Of a DNA stretch of 64,000 bases, positions 47,095 through 55,639 are shown in pieces; the first letter of the stretch is position 1; every line of letters begins with the position of its first letter. This DNA is from G963663315 sp963668255 (GTDB taxonomy: Bacteria; Pseudomonadota; Gammaproteobacteria; Arenicellales; Poriferihabitantaceae): NCBI GenBank assembly GCA_965116595.1, contig OZ220708.1, positions 2,604,001 through 2,668,000 on the forward strand. The letters are read 5' to 3'. Under the pieces are notes generated by a model. That model saw nothing but the letters and a program-made list of their open reading frames with translations, did not search any database and was not told where the DNA came from. Made by a program: the position numbers and the translations under genes.

Positions 47095-47820
47095 TCAGTT
47101 ATCAACCATATTGGCTGCCGCCAGCAATTCGTCGGGACCCACGAACCCAGGAATGATGATGCCGTTGTCAAGCACCATGGTCGGTGTTCCCCTTACACCG
47201 ATGCGCTTACCCAGCTGGTACTGCCGGGCTACCGGATTGTCACAGGTTTTTGGTTCAACATAACCACCGGATTTGGCGACCGTCATCGATTCCGGCTGAT
47301 TCTCGGAGCACCAGACAGAAACGGCTCCAAGATAGCTCTCTGATTGCAGGCCTGCCCTTGGGAACATCAGATACCTGACCTGAAGTCCGCGACTTTGCAG
47401 TTCAGGCACTGTTTTGTGAAACTGCCGACAGTAAGTGCAGTCGATATCCGTAAAAACAGTGACATACCGCCCGGTCGACTCGCCCATCAAAATCATTTCG
47501 GATTCAGGGACTTTTCCAATTTCCCGGGCCATGCCCAAGGCCCGCAATTCTTCACCGAGATTCACTCCGCGAACGCTGTCGTATACCTCACCGACCATCA
47601 GATAATCGCCTGCGCTATATACAAATACAGTTTGCCCGTCCACTTTCACGATGTAAGCGCCCGGCATGGGTGACGGCTCGATTGATTCAATAACCATGCC
47701 ATCCGCCAGGATAGCCGCGAGGTTTTTCCTCAAACCGTCCAGTCCATCATCGGCGCCCACCGCAACAGAAAATACCAGGGCAAATATCGCCGTAACTGCA
47801 TTAAATATCTTTTTCATCAA
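47095..47820 (-). CDS. dsbC: thiol:disulfide interchange protein DsbC
   Basis: The 241-residue protein has a signal peptide (cleavage near VGADD, residue 23), an N-terminal dimerisation domain and a thioredoxin domain with active site CTYC (128-131; CGYC in E. coli). The cis-proline loop is RGTPTMVLD, and a second cysteine pair (VWCSEN, KTCDN) matches the structural disulfide. It isomerises wrong disulfides in the periplasm. Its ATG overlaps the mdh stop by four bases. Confidence 0.93.
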   Translation of the reverse strand: MMKKIFNAVTAIFALVFSVAVGADDGLDGLRKNLAAILADGMVIESIEPSPMPGAYIVKVDGQTVFVYSAGDYLMVGEVYDSVRGVNLGEELRALGMAREIGKVPESEMILMGESTGRYVTVFTDIDCTYCRQFHKTVPELQSRGLQVRYLMFPRAGLQSESYLGAVSVWCSENQPESMTVAKSGGYVEPKTCDNPVARQYQLGKRIGVRGTPTMVLDNGIIIPGFVGPDELLAAANMVDN

Positions 47821-48794
47821 AGCAAATGCGCAACCGCGTCACGTTCTTCCTTCAGTTCCTGTTCAGTGGTTATCATTCGCTCACGACTGAATTCGCTGAT
47901 TTCGAGGCCCTGAACTATTTCGTATTCACTGTCTTTACAGGTCACCGGAAAAGAATATACCAGGCCCTTTTCGATACCATAACTGCCATCGGAAATTATC
48001 CCCATGCTGACCCAATCGCCCTGTTTTGTACCTGAAATCCAGTCACGCATGTGATTGACAGCAGATGATCCTGCAGAAGCAGCGCTGGAAACTCCGCGCG
48101 CCTTGATAATCGCAGCCCCGCGCTGTTGGACCGTGGGTATGAAATCATTTTTCAGCCACTCATGGTCCACCTTGTCGGCCACCGGAATGCCGCCAGCCAG
48201 CGCCTGCGAAATATCAGGATACTGGGTTGCAGAATGATTTCCCCAAATCGTTAACCTGGTTAACTGATCATGGTGGATGCCCAGCTTTTCCGCCAGTTGC
48301 GACATTGCACGATTATGATCCAGTCGGGTCATCGCGGAAAATTGTGAATCATCCAGGTCCGGAGCGTTGGCTGCTGCAATCAATGCGTTGGTGTTTGCCG
48401 GATTGCCGACCACCAGAACACGCACATCAGCACAGGCATGATCGTTCAATGACCTGCCCTGTACAGAAAATATTTTGCCATTGTCCTTTAACAAATCGCC
48501 GCGCTCCATACCTGGTCCACGTGGTTTCGACCCCACCAGCAGCGCATAATTCACCCCCGCAAACGCAACATCGGGTTGATCGGAAGCGACGATGTCCGCC
48601 AACAGGGGAAATGCACAATCGTTCAGTTCCATCACCACGCCACGGAGTGCGTCCATCGCCGGGGGAATTTCCAGCAACTGCAAAATTACCGGCTGGTCTT
48701 TGCCAAGCATATCCCCTGCCGCAATTCGAAACAAAAGCGCATAGGAAATGTTTCCTGCGGCGCCGGTTACCGCAACCCTGACTGGTTCTTTCAT
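47817..48794 (-). CDS. mdh: malate dehydrogenase
   Basis: Starting at ATG 48794 the enzyme has 325 residues: VRVAVTGAAGNISYALLFRIA with the NAD-binding glycines, LLVGSKPRGPGMERGDLL with substrate-binding arginines, VVGNPANTNALIA, and the catalytic His in TIWGNHSATQYPD. It belongs to the cytosolic plant/Thermus type rather than the E. coli type. The upstream open frame to 48971 overlaps mltD and is not used. AGAAG precedes the start. Confidence 0.95.
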   Translation of the reverse strand: MKEPVRVAVTGAAGNISYALLFRIAAGDMLGKDQPVILQLLEIPPAMDALRGVVMELNDCAFPLLADIVASDQPDVAFAGVNYALLVGSKPRGPGMERGDLLKDNGKIFSVQGRSLNDHACADVRVLVVGNPANTNALIAAANAPDLDDSQFSAMTRLDHNRAMSQLAEKLGIHHDQLTRLTIWGNHSATQYPDISQALAGGIPVADKVDHEWLKNDFIPTVQQRGAAIIKARGVSSAASAGSSAVNHMRDWISGTKQGDWVSMGIISDGSYGIEKGLVYSFPVTCKDSEYEIVQGLEISEFSRERMITTEQELKEERDAVAHLL

Positions 48795-48879
48795 TGCATA
48801 CTTCTGGTTGGTTTGACTATGGCTGATCAGCTCACAAGGCAGTTGACTCAAATTATACCAGAACATACTATCCGGTGTG

Positions 48880-50361
48880 ATGAGATATCTGTCGTTAGCT
48901 GCATTTCTACCGGTCATGGCCCAGCTCGGGGGATGTGGCATTCCCTCCAATATAGCAGACCTGCCCTCCAACTCCGATCCTGAAAAAAGTCATGATATCA
49001 GTATCATGGAGTCCGCCCCTGTTCCGAAAACTGCCGTACGACACGTCGCAACAGAAGCGATTCCCGTTGAAAAACGAGAACCGGCAGATGCCCGAATCAT
49101 TACTGCAAAAGCTGATACGACCGCCACTTCAACCCCCGGTGATTTATCGGACGATTCGAACACGGTTGTTGAATCCCGGCCTGCAGAAGATTTCTGGCAG
49201 GAATTGAGAAATCAGTTCAGCCTTCAATATTCCGGCGCGTCCGATCCTGGATTCAGCAAATACGAAAAATTGTTTGCCAATCCGAAGTATTTTGAACGAT
49301 TGTCCAGTCGAGGCTACTGGTTCATGCCTTATATACTGGATCAAGTGGAAAAAAGAGGAATGCCGGCTGAGATTGTCCTGCTCCCGGCAATAGAAAGCGC
49401 CTATCGGGCAGATGCAACTTCACGGTCAAAAGCGGCGGGCATGTGGCAATTCATTGCCCCCACTGCAAGACGCTTTGGTCTAAGACAGGATTCATGGATG
49501 GACGGCAGGCGTGACCTGGTTCAATCCACCCGTGCTGCGCTCGATTATCTGCAATATCTTGCCGAAGAATTTGATCAGAACTGGGAGCACGTCTTCGCCG
49601 CCTACAATGCAGGTGAAGGCAAATTACACAGGGAAATTCTCAAGAACAGAAAGGCAGGCAAGCCAACCGGTTTCACGCACCTGAAGTTGCGCAAGGAAAC
49701 CAGGGACTACGTGCCAAGGCTGTTTGCGGTTCGGAACATAATCATCGATCCTGAGAAATACGGAATCAAACTGGCCCCGGTTCCAAACAGGCAAACCCTG
49801 GCGGTCGTTGACACTCATATCCAGACTGACCTGCATGTCGCTGCATCCCTGATTCCCGCCTCCGAGAAAAAACTCCGTTATTTCAATATGGGCTACAAAC
49901 TGGGTGTCACTCCTCCCGACGGACCCCACACTATTGTTTTACCGGCTGATATGGCAGATCAGTTACTTGCGGGATTGGACGAGCTAAGCGCTCACCAGAG
50001 GTTGCGCTGGACACGACATCATGTCAAAAAAGGAGAATACCTGGGCCTGATTGCGAAAAAACATCGAGTGACGGTGGATTCGATTATGCACGCCAACCGG
50101 CTTTCTTCGCATTTGATTCAAATCGGCCAGGTACTCAGGATTCCAATCAGTACCGGTCAATTGCAATATGCAAAAAAATCCTCCGGCGAGATCAGCGTCA
50201 AGGATGGCTATATTCTCTATACCATCAGACCGGGGGACTCCCTGTGGAAAATTTCCAGAGAAACCAAGGCCTCGATTGCGCAGATTCTAAGATGGAACAA
50301 TATACTTGAACACAATCTGTTATTTCCCGGTCAAAAATTAATTATCGGTCTGTCCTCCTGA
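48880..50361 (+). CDS. mltD: membrane-bound lytic murein transglycosylase D
   Basis: The 493-residue lipoprotein (lipobox LGGC near residue 18) has an SLT domain at about 150-290, with catalytic Glu in LPAIESAYRADATSRSKAAG (first part LPAIESAY) and MWQFIAPTARRFGL, AAYNAGEGKL. Two LysM modules follow (HHVKKGEYLGLIAKKHRV near 385 and YTIRPGDSLWKISRET near 445). It cleaves glycan strands to anhydromuramyl products in the outer-membrane periplasmic face. It is divergent from mdh by about 85 bases. Confidence 0.94.
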   Translation: MRYLSLAAFLPVMAQLGGCGIPSNIADLPSNSDPEKSHDISIMESAPVPKTAVRHVATEAIPVEKREPADARIITAKADTTATSTPGDLSDDSNTVVESRPAEDFWQELRNQFSLQYSGASDPGFSKYEKLFANPKYFERLSSRGYWFMPYILDQVEKRGMPAEIVLLPAIESAYRADATSRSKAAGMWQFIAPTARRFGLRQDSWMDGRRDLVQSTRAALDYLQYLAEEFDQNWEHVFAAYNAGEGKLHREILKNRKAGKPTGFTHLKLRKETRDYVPRLFAVRNIIIDPEKYGIKLAPVPNRQTLAVVDTHIQTDLHVAASLIPASEKKLRYFNMGYKLGVTPPDGPHTIVLPADMADQLLAGLDELSAHQRLRWTRHHVKKGEYLGLIAKKHRVTVDSIMHANRLSSHLIQIGQVLRIPISTGQLQYAKKSSGEISVKDGYILYTIRPGDSLWKISRETKASIAQILRWNNILEHNLLFPGQKLIIGLSS

Positions 50362-50403
50362 CCCGGCTCTGACCGGGGCGGATTCCATACCCTCAACCAG
50401 TGG

Positions 50404-51144
50404 TCAATTGCCGTCCTCGACAATGGACTTTGCAAGCAATAGATCCTCCCAGGTCTTTCTTTTCTGTGTCGGACTTCGCAACAGATAAGCCGGATGATAA
50501 GTCGCAACCAGGGGTATGCCTGTATCTCCGTATTGATATACCCTGCCGCGAATCCGGCCGATAGGATCAGTGGTTTTAAGCAGGGACTGGGCGCTGACAG
50601 CGCCCAAGGCAATAATAATTGCCGGTTTGATGATCGATAACTGCCTGTGCAGATAAGGCTCACATTGATCGATTTCATCAATCAATGGGTTGCGGTTATC
50701 GGGTGGCCGGCATTTGATCACGTTAGCGATAAATACATCTTTCCGTTCCATCTTCAACGCAGCAATCATTGCGTCCAGAAGCTTGCCCGCGCGTCCGACG
50801 AACGGCAGCCCCTGCAGGTCCTCGTTATAACCGGGCGCTTCACCCACAAACATCCATCTTGCGAATGGACTGCCCATCCCCGGAACAGCCCTTGTCCGTG
50901 TCAAGTGAAGCGGACATTTCCGGCACTTGCAAATGGTTTCCGCCAGTTGTTGCAGGCATTCGGATTCCTTGCCTGGAATATCGTCGATTTGACTGGCAAG
51001 AGAATCATCACGGTCGGATGCAGCCGGGGTTTCGTCTACGGCATGAAGTTCTCCGTGGAGTTCCGGTCGTACTTCCCGCCGCCGCCAGATATCGATTCCG
51101 ATTTTGTCGAGAATCTCAATCTGGCGGTCATCCAGGTCTGCCAT
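50404..51144 (-). CDS. uracil-DNA glycosylase, family 4 (iron-sulfur)
   Basis: From ATG 51144 the protein has 246 residues. The N-terminal third is a variable helical/acidic extension. The catalytic part has CKCRKCPLHLTRTRAVPGMG with the first cluster cysteines, motif A VGEAPGYNEDLQGLPFVGRAG, KCRPPDNRNP and QCEPYL with the other two cysteines, and motif B ATYHPAYLLR. These mark family 4 (UDGa-like) enzymes that remove uracil from DNA. It starts four bases after the leuA stop; the longer frame to 51189 overlaps leuA. Confidence 0.93.
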   Translation of the reverse strand: MADLDDRQIEILDKIGIDIWRRREVRPELHGELHAVDETPAASDRDDSLASQIDDIPGKESECLQQLAETICKCRKCPLHLTRTRAVPGMGSPFARWMFVGEAPGYNEDLQGLPFVGRAGKLLDAMIAALKMERKDVFIANVIKCRPPDNRNPLIDEIDQCEPYLHRQLSIIKPAIIIALGAVSAQSLLKTTDPIGRIRGRVYQYGDTGIPLVATYHPAYLLRSPTQKRKTWEDLLLAKSIVEDGN

Positions 51145-51148
51145 GGAA

Positions 51149-52696
51149 TCAGATTGCTGCCGAGAGTTGAGGATGGGTGCGAAACTCACCCACCGACAGT
51201 TTGTTCAAAGCGTTAATATACGCCTTGGCGGAAGCGAGAATGATATCGAGGTCTACGCCATGACCATTTACGATCACCCCGTCTTTCTCCAGGCGAACGC
51301 TGACCTCACCCTGCGCATCGGTGCCACTGGTAATACTGTTGACCGAATACAGTTTCAGTGTACTGCCGGAACATACGATCTGGTCAATCGCCCTGAATGT
51401 CGCATCCACTACTCCATTGCCGGTATCCGATGCGCTGAACTCCTTGCCTTCAACCTCTATCGAAACGGTTGAGTGAGGTTTCATTCCGGTTTCTGAACGG
51501 GTCCGTACATGCACCATCGAATATTTATCATTCTCGATAACGTTGCCGGACTCGGCGACCAATACCTTGAGATCATCATCATAGATTTCGTGCTTCCTGT
51601 CCGCCATCTCCTTGAACCGGTCAAATACCTCGTTGATCTGATCAGCGGAATCAAACTCGAATCCCAGGGTTTGCAGCCTCTGCCTTACAGCATTTCGTCC
51701 TGAATGCTTCCCAAGAACCATACGATTGGATGCCCAGCCGACGTCTTCAGCAGACATTATTTCGTATGTTTCCCGAGCCTTTATCACACCATCCTGATGG
51801 ATACCGGCCTCGTGGGCAAACGCATTGGCGCCGACAATTGCCTTGTTCGGTTGTACCGGAAACCCGGTTATGCTGGAAACCAGGCGACTCGCAGGAACAA
51901 TTTGAGTGGTTTCGATGTTCGTATCACAATTGAATTCGTCCTGACGGGTTCTGACCGCCATGACTATTTCTTCAAGAGCGGCATTGCCCGCCCTCTCACC
52001 CAACCCATTGATTGTGCATTCCACCTGCCGGGCGCCTGCCATGACCGCAGACAGGGAATTCGCCACCGCCAGACCAAGATCATCATGACAGTGCACCGAG
52101 AAGACCGCCTTATCCGAATTCGGGATCGTTTCAATCAATCGCCCGATCAATTCGCCAAACTGAAAGGGTAAATTGTAGCCTACGGTATCCGGAATATTGA
52201 TCGTTCCAGCGCCCGCATCAATGACCTTCTCTATGATCCGGCACAGGAAATCAAACTCTGACCGACCTGCATCCTCCGGTGAAAATTCCACATCATCGGT
52301 GTAACCCCTCGCCTGGGTAACTGCGGCAACAGCATGCTCCACCACCTGGTCCGGGTGCATTCTCAACTTGTGTTGCATGTGAATCGGAGACGTTGCAATG
52401 AATGTATGGATACGACCGGATGCAGCCAGCTTCAAAGCCTCACCCGCCCTTTCCACATCCTTTGGATTGGCTCTGGCCAGACCACATACAGTACTTTCCC
52501 GGATTAGCCCGGCAATCGCTTGCACAGCGCTGAAATCTCCGGGGCTGGCCGCCGGGAAACCTGCTTCAATTACATCCACCCTCATTTTTTCGAGTAATTG
52601 AGCGATACGAATTTTCTCTTCCTGGGTCATGGATGCGCCCGGACTCTGCTCACCATCCCTCATGGTTGTATCGAATATGATCAATTTGTCTTTCAT
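51149..52696 (-). CDS. leuA: 2-isopropylmalate synthase
   Basis: The 515-residue enzyme has the DRE-TIM barrel start FDTTMRDGEQSPGASM, the HCHDDLGLAVANSL metal-site motif, NGLGERAGNAALEE, and a C-terminal regulatory domain from about residue 390 (SVEVEGKEF-like, GNGVVDATFRAID) that binds leucine. It catalyses the first committed step of leucine synthesis. The upstream gap of about 90 bases after a possible leader ORF may carry attenuation. leuCDB are not in the window. Confidence 0.95.
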   Translation of the reverse strand: MKDKLIIFDTTMRDGEQSPGASMTQEEKIRIAQLLEKMRVDVIEAGFPAASPGDFSAVQAIAGLIRESTVCGLARANPKDVERAGEALKLAASGRIHTFIATSPIHMQHKLRMHPDQVVEHAVAAVTQARGYTDDVEFSPEDAGRSEFDFLCRIIEKVIDAGAGTINIPDTVGYNLPFQFGELIGRLIETIPNSDKAVFSVHCHDDLGLAVANSLSAVMAGARQVECTINGLGERAGNAALEEIVMAVRTRQDEFNCDTNIETTQIVPASRLVSSITGFPVQPNKAIVGANAFAHEAGIHQDGVIKARETYEIMSAEDVGWASNRMVLGKHSGRNAVRQRLQTLGFEFDSADQINEVFDRFKEMADRKHEIYDDDLKVLVAESGNVIENDKYSMVHVRTRSETGMKPHSTVSIEVEGKEFSASDTGNGVVDATFRAIDQIVCSGSTLKLYSVNSITSGTDAQGEVSVRLEKDGVIVNGHGVDLDIILASAKAYINALNKLSVGEFRTHPQLSAAI

Positions 52697-52782
52697 GATA
52701 TTGCCTGATTTGAATTTGCATTATTGCTACCGACTCCGCCTTGAAGGCAGCTTCGGGTAATTAACGGATAAGGGGGGAAGTA

Positions 52783-52899
52783 TTAATGCGCCAGCGGGCG
52801 CAGTAGCAGAGCAGGTGTGAGAGACAACGAAGCAGCGCAATCATCGCGAACAGTCGCGATTGCCAAAGACTGACCTGAAATTGCAGCTTTCTTGTTCAT
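52783..52899 (-). CDS. possible leucine leader peptide upstream of leuA
   Basis: A 38-codon ORF ends 86 bases before the leuA ATG. Its last 15 residues, SLSLTPALLLRPLAH, contain six leucines, including three in a row. The final leucine codons and the stop fall in a perfect 6-bp stem-loop (TGCGCC-CGCT-GGCGCA, 52787-52802), and a second hairpin (GCTGCC...GGTAGC) follows before leuA. This is the layout of an attenuator. Against it: no T-run follows either hairpin, and no Shine-Dalgarno precedes the ATG, which lies almost at the predicted transcript start. Confidence 0.45.
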   Translation of the reverse strand: MNKKAAISGQSLAIATVRDDCAASLSLTPALLLRPLAH

Positions 52900-52906
52900 G
52901 CGGCTG

Positions 52907-52935
52907 AGTCTATATAATAATCCGGCAATTATCAA
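52907..52935 (-). promoter_or_regulatory. candidate leuA leader promoter
   Basis: On the minus strand TTGATA (52935-52930) and TAGACT (52912-52907) are separated by 17 bases. TATATA (52916-52911) overlaps as an alternative -10. A start at about 52900 would place the leader ORF ATG (52899) at the very 5' end. Confidence 0.45.
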
Positions 52936-52937
52936 GC

Positions 52938-52953
52938 CCCCTGACATAAGGGG
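52938..52953 (-). terminator. weak stem-loop downstream of tRNA-Arg
   Basis: CCCCT and AGGGG pair around a six-base loop, 40 bases past the tRNA 3' end. It lies just ahead of the leuA leader promoter. There is no T-tract, so the terminator call is weak. Confidence 0.25.
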
Positions 52954-52992
52954 ACGAACCTGGCGATTTGAACCCCCAGGCACTGGAATAAA

Positions 52993-53308
52993 TGGCGCCC
53001 TCGGCAGGATTCGAACCTGCGACCTATCGCTTCATACCACTATAGCTTTCGCTACCTCCAGTTGAATCATCGTCAGAATCGATCTGGAGTTTGTGGTCTG
53101 GACTTTCTCTTCACCATGGGGATTCCACAGGTGCTGCCCGTCAAGTCTCTACACATTCCTGAGGTTCAAGGCTTCGCTCGGTATTGCCACCGACAATGTC
53201 GGCCAGGTTTCACCGAATTTGAGCAGATTCACACGGAAGGTTTCCCACTCCGGTGCCCAATTGTTCGCAATCAGGAGGCGATCGCTCTATCCCCTGAGCT
53301 ACGAAGGC
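52993..53308 (-). tRNA. tRNA-Arg (anticodon CCU), interrupted by an intron
   Basis: The 5' exon (53308-53273, 36 nt) and 3' exon (53032-52993, 40 nt) join into a 76-nt cloverleaf with encoded CCA. Acceptor GCCTTCG pairs with CGAGGGC (one G-T), D stem GCTC/GAGC, anticodon stem ATCGC/GCGAT, loop C-T-CCT-A-A, variable AGGTC, T arm GCAGG-TTCGAAT-CCTGC. The unspliced sequence cannot form the anticodon stem; it forms only when 240 nt are removed between U36 and A37. The anticodon CCU reads AGG. This split tRNA is the same type that carries a group I intron in Agrobacterium. Confidence 0.93.
53033..53272 (-). ncRNA. group I intron (IC3-like) in tRNA-Arg(CCU)
   Basis: The 240-nt insert follows U36 and ends with G at 53033, as group I introns do. 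P1: exon CCU pairs with intron GGG, giving the required U-G at the splice site, extended by ATTG-CGAA-CAAT. P3 CTGCTC pairs with GGGCAG. P7 GACTT (53147-53143) pairs with AAGTC (53105-53101). P8 CACC/GGTG. A terminal domain ACCAC/GTGGT holds hairpins CTCCAG/CTGGAG and TAGC-GAAA-GCTA. The core AAATTCGGTGAAACC and GTGTAGAGACTTGACGG closely follow the Azoarcus tRNA-Ile ribozyme. There is no homing endonuclease ORF. Confidence 0.9.
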
Positions 53309-53318
53309 GTCAACCAAG

Positions 53319-53324
53319 AGTATA
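53319..53324 (-). promoter_or_regulatory. -10 element of the tRNA-Arg gene
   Basis: TATACT lies 10 bases ahead of the tRNA 5' end on the minus strand. A TTGTCA (53352-53347) is present but 22 bases away, so the -35 is uncertain. Confidence 0.45.
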
Positions 53325-53424
53325 TCAGCATTCCGCCTTAGTATTTTGACAATTTCCATGGGTGTGATTAAATAGGGAATAATATTCCAAAATACAATAA
53401 TTGTTAGAGTTTGGAGACCAGGGC

Positions 53425-53883
53425 ATGGACCAGATAGACATAAAAATCCTGGATTGTCTGCAACATGATGCGGACATGACGACGGCGGAAATTTCTGAAA
53501 AGGTTAATCTGACCAAATCACCTTGCTGGCGGCGGATACAGATGTTGGAGAGCTCCGGCGTCATAGGCAAGCGGGTGGCATTACTCAATCGGGAAAAACT
53601 GGACCGCAACATGGATGTGTTCGTGTCAATCCGGACCAACCAGCATAACGCCAAATGGTTCAGGAAGTTTTCAAATGTAGTGAAAAGTATGCCGGAAGTA
53701 GTTGAATTCTATCGTATGAGTGGAGAATTGGATTATCTGATGCGTGTGGTTGTTACCGATATGAAAGCCTACGACCGGTTTTATCAACGACTGATCGAAC
53801 AGGTGGACATCAATGATGTCAGCTCGAATTTTGCGATGGAACAAATCAAATACACCACTGCAATCCCCCTGCACAAGACCTGA
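53425..53883 (+). CDS. Lrp/AsnC-family transcriptional regulator
   Basis: The 152-residue protein has an AsnC-type helix-turn-helix (IDIKILDCLQHDADMTTAEI, then KSPCWRRIQMLESSGVI) and the C-terminal RAM ligand domain (VVEFYRMSGELDYLMRVVV). ATG 53425 is chosen because GGAGA precedes it and family similarity starts there. Such proteins sense amino acids. It lies upstream of the peptide transporter operon in the same direction, 109 bases away, with an inverted repeat between them, so it may control that operon. Confidence 0.92.
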   Translation: MDQIDIKILDCLQHDADMTTAEISEKVNLTKSPCWRRIQMLESSGVIGKRVALLNREKLDRNMDVFVSIRTNQHNAKWFRKFSNVVKSMPEVVEFYRMSGELDYLMRVVVTDMKAYDRFYQRLIEQVDINDVSSNFAMEQIKYTTAIPLHKT

Positions 53884-53914
53884 AATCAGATCTCTGTACC
53901 CGAATTCAGCGCCC

Positions 53915-53955
53915 CTGACACACGATTTGATCCTGTCAGATGCCTGGCTTATCAT
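53915..53955 (+). promoter_or_regulatory. opp operon promoter with overlapping inverted repeat
   Basis: TTGATC (53927-53932) and TATCAT (53950-53955), 17 bases apart, form a good sigma-70 promoter 37 bases ahead of oppA. CTGACA (53915-53920) and TGTCAG (53934-53939) are a perfect inverted repeat, 13 bases apart, that spans the -35. This would suit an operator, perhaps for the Lrp-type protein encoded just upstream. Confidence 0.5.
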
Positions 53956-53992
53956 TAACAGCGGAAAAGGAAACCTGCTCTGGAGAGTGTGA

Positions 53993-55621
53993 ATGAAACA
54001 GAAAACTGTTGTTACCCTGATCCTGTCGATTTTTGTTCTGGCCCACCAGGATATTGTCCATGCGACAGCATCGCATCCGGTAACCGGCGAATCCCTTTCG
54101 GACAACCAGACCTTCACATACCGCCTGCTTGACGAAGTTCCGACACTCGACCCGCAGTTGAACCAGGACTCGGAAGGCTTTAATGTGCTGCGTGATCTGT
54201 TCGAAGGGTTGTTCAACCAGGATTCAGAGGGCAATCTGGCGCCAGGGGTTGCCGAAAGCTACATCGCATCGAATCTGAATCGCACCTGGACCTTTGAGCT
54301 TCGCAGGAATGCGAAATGGTCGAACGGTGACCCGATAACCGCCGATGATTTTGTTTATGCCTGGCGGCGGGCAGTTGACCCGGCAACGGCCTCACCCTAT
54401 GCGTGGTACGTCGAGTTGTCCTCGGTCGTTAATGCAGCGGCAATTATTGCCGGAGAAAAACCGCCATCTGAACTCGGCGTAAAGGCGCTTGACGACCACA
54501 CACTGGAAGTGCGCCTTGAACAATCACTGCCCTATTTCCCGGAAATGACGACATACGCAACCTTTTTCCCGGTACACCAGCCGACCATCGAGGCTCACGG
54601 GGCAGCCTGGACACGACCCGGCAACATGGTTTCGAACGGAGCTTATATATTGACCGACCACGTGCCGAATGAATTCCACTCACGCCAACGCAATCCGATG
54701 TACTGGAACAACCAGGCAACCATTATCGAGAAAGTGACCGGAAGGGTTATCAATGACGAGAATCAGGCGTTGACACGGTATCTTGCAGACGAGCTTGATC
54801 AGACAGGCATCCCCGCCGGGCAGTATCCGAATCTGAAAGATCAGTACCCCGACGAGGCCACATCCGCTCCGCTTCTGTGTACCTATTATTTTGCTGTCAA
54901 CCACACCGACAGCGCTGATCCGGCGCTTCTGAATGTCAAGGTCAGAAAAGCATTATCCTGGTCACTTGATCGCGATGTACTGGTTGATTCGGTACTCAAG
55001 GGCGGGCAGTATCCCGCGTATAACTTCACGCACAGGGCTACTGCCGGATTCGAACCGCCGGTTATTGAATATGGAACGATGACCCAGGCTGAACGGGATG
55101 CCGAAGCCAAAAGACTGATGGCGGAGGCCGGGTATGGCGCTGACACGCCCTTGAATCTGAAGCTGATCTACAACACTTCCGAATCGCACAAACAGATTGT
55201 TACCGTTGCCTCGCAAATGTGGAAACAGAAACTCGGAGTCGAAACCGAGCTGGTCAACTACGAGTGGAAAACCTATCTCGACATACGCAAAAACCAGCAG
55301 TTCGACCTGGCGCGCGCAGGCTGGTGCGGCGATTATAACGAAGCTTCAACCTTCCTCGATCTGATGACCAGCACATCCGGGGCCAACGACGGCCGCTATT
55401 TCAATTCGAAGGTCGACGAACTGATGCGGGAATCGAAAACACTGGCCGACCCGAAGCCCAACTATTACCAGGTAGAGATGATGATCGCCGATGACATGGC
55501 AATCATCCCCATCTACCACTACACCAGTGTCTTCATGCTCAAATCCGATATCAAGGGTTGGCCCTACAACAACGTACAGCAGAACTGGTACTCCAAAGAT
55601 CTCTATCGGTCTGCACCTTGA
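53993..55621 (+). CDS. oppA: peptide ABC transporter substrate-binding protein OppA-like
   Basis: The 542-residue product has a signal peptide (about residues 1-25) and the family 5 solute-binding fold: YRLLDEVPTLDPQLN, VLRDLFEGLFNQDSEGNLAPGVAESY (first part VLRDLFEGLFNQD), WSNGDPITADDFVYAWRRA and HTLEVRLEQSLPYFPEM. These are OppA/MppA-type. It would bind oligopeptides in the periplasm and deliver them to the permeases encoded next. GGAGA precedes the ATG. Confidence 0.92.
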   Translation: MKQKTVVTLILSIFVLAHQDIVHATASHPVTGESLSDNQTFTYRLLDEVPTLDPQLNQDSEGFNVLRDLFEGLFNQDSEGNLAPGVAESYIASNLNRTWTFELRRNAKWSNGDPITADDFVYAWRRAVDPATASPYAWYVELSSVVNAAAIIAGEKPPSELGVKALDDHTLEVRLEQSLPYFPEMTTYATFFPVHQPTIEAHGAAWTRPGNMVSNGAYILTDHVPNEFHSRQRNPMYWNNQATIIEKVTGRVINDENQALTRYLADELDQTGIPAGQYPNLKDQYPDEATSAPLLCTYYFAVNHTDSADPALLNVKVRKALSWSLDRDVLVDSVLKGGQYPAYNFTHRATAGFEPPVIEYGTMTQAERDAEAKRLMAEAGYGADTPLNLKLIYNTSESHKQIVTVASQMWKQKLGVETELVNYEWKTYLDIRKNQQFDLARAGWCGDYNEASTFLDLMTSTSGANDGRYFNSKVDELMRESKTLADPKPNYYQVEMMIADDMAIIPIYHYTSVFMLKSDIKGWPYNNVQQNWYSKDLYRSAP

Positions 55622-55639
55622 TCCGGCGCCGGAGAAGCC

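Noticed and set aside
52955..52977. Second tRNA suggested by GGGGGTTCAAATC on the minus strand
   Set aside because: The T-loop-like bases do not form a 5-bp stem with a 7-base loop, and no other cloverleaf arms are present. It is only a CCTGG/CCAGG hairpin.
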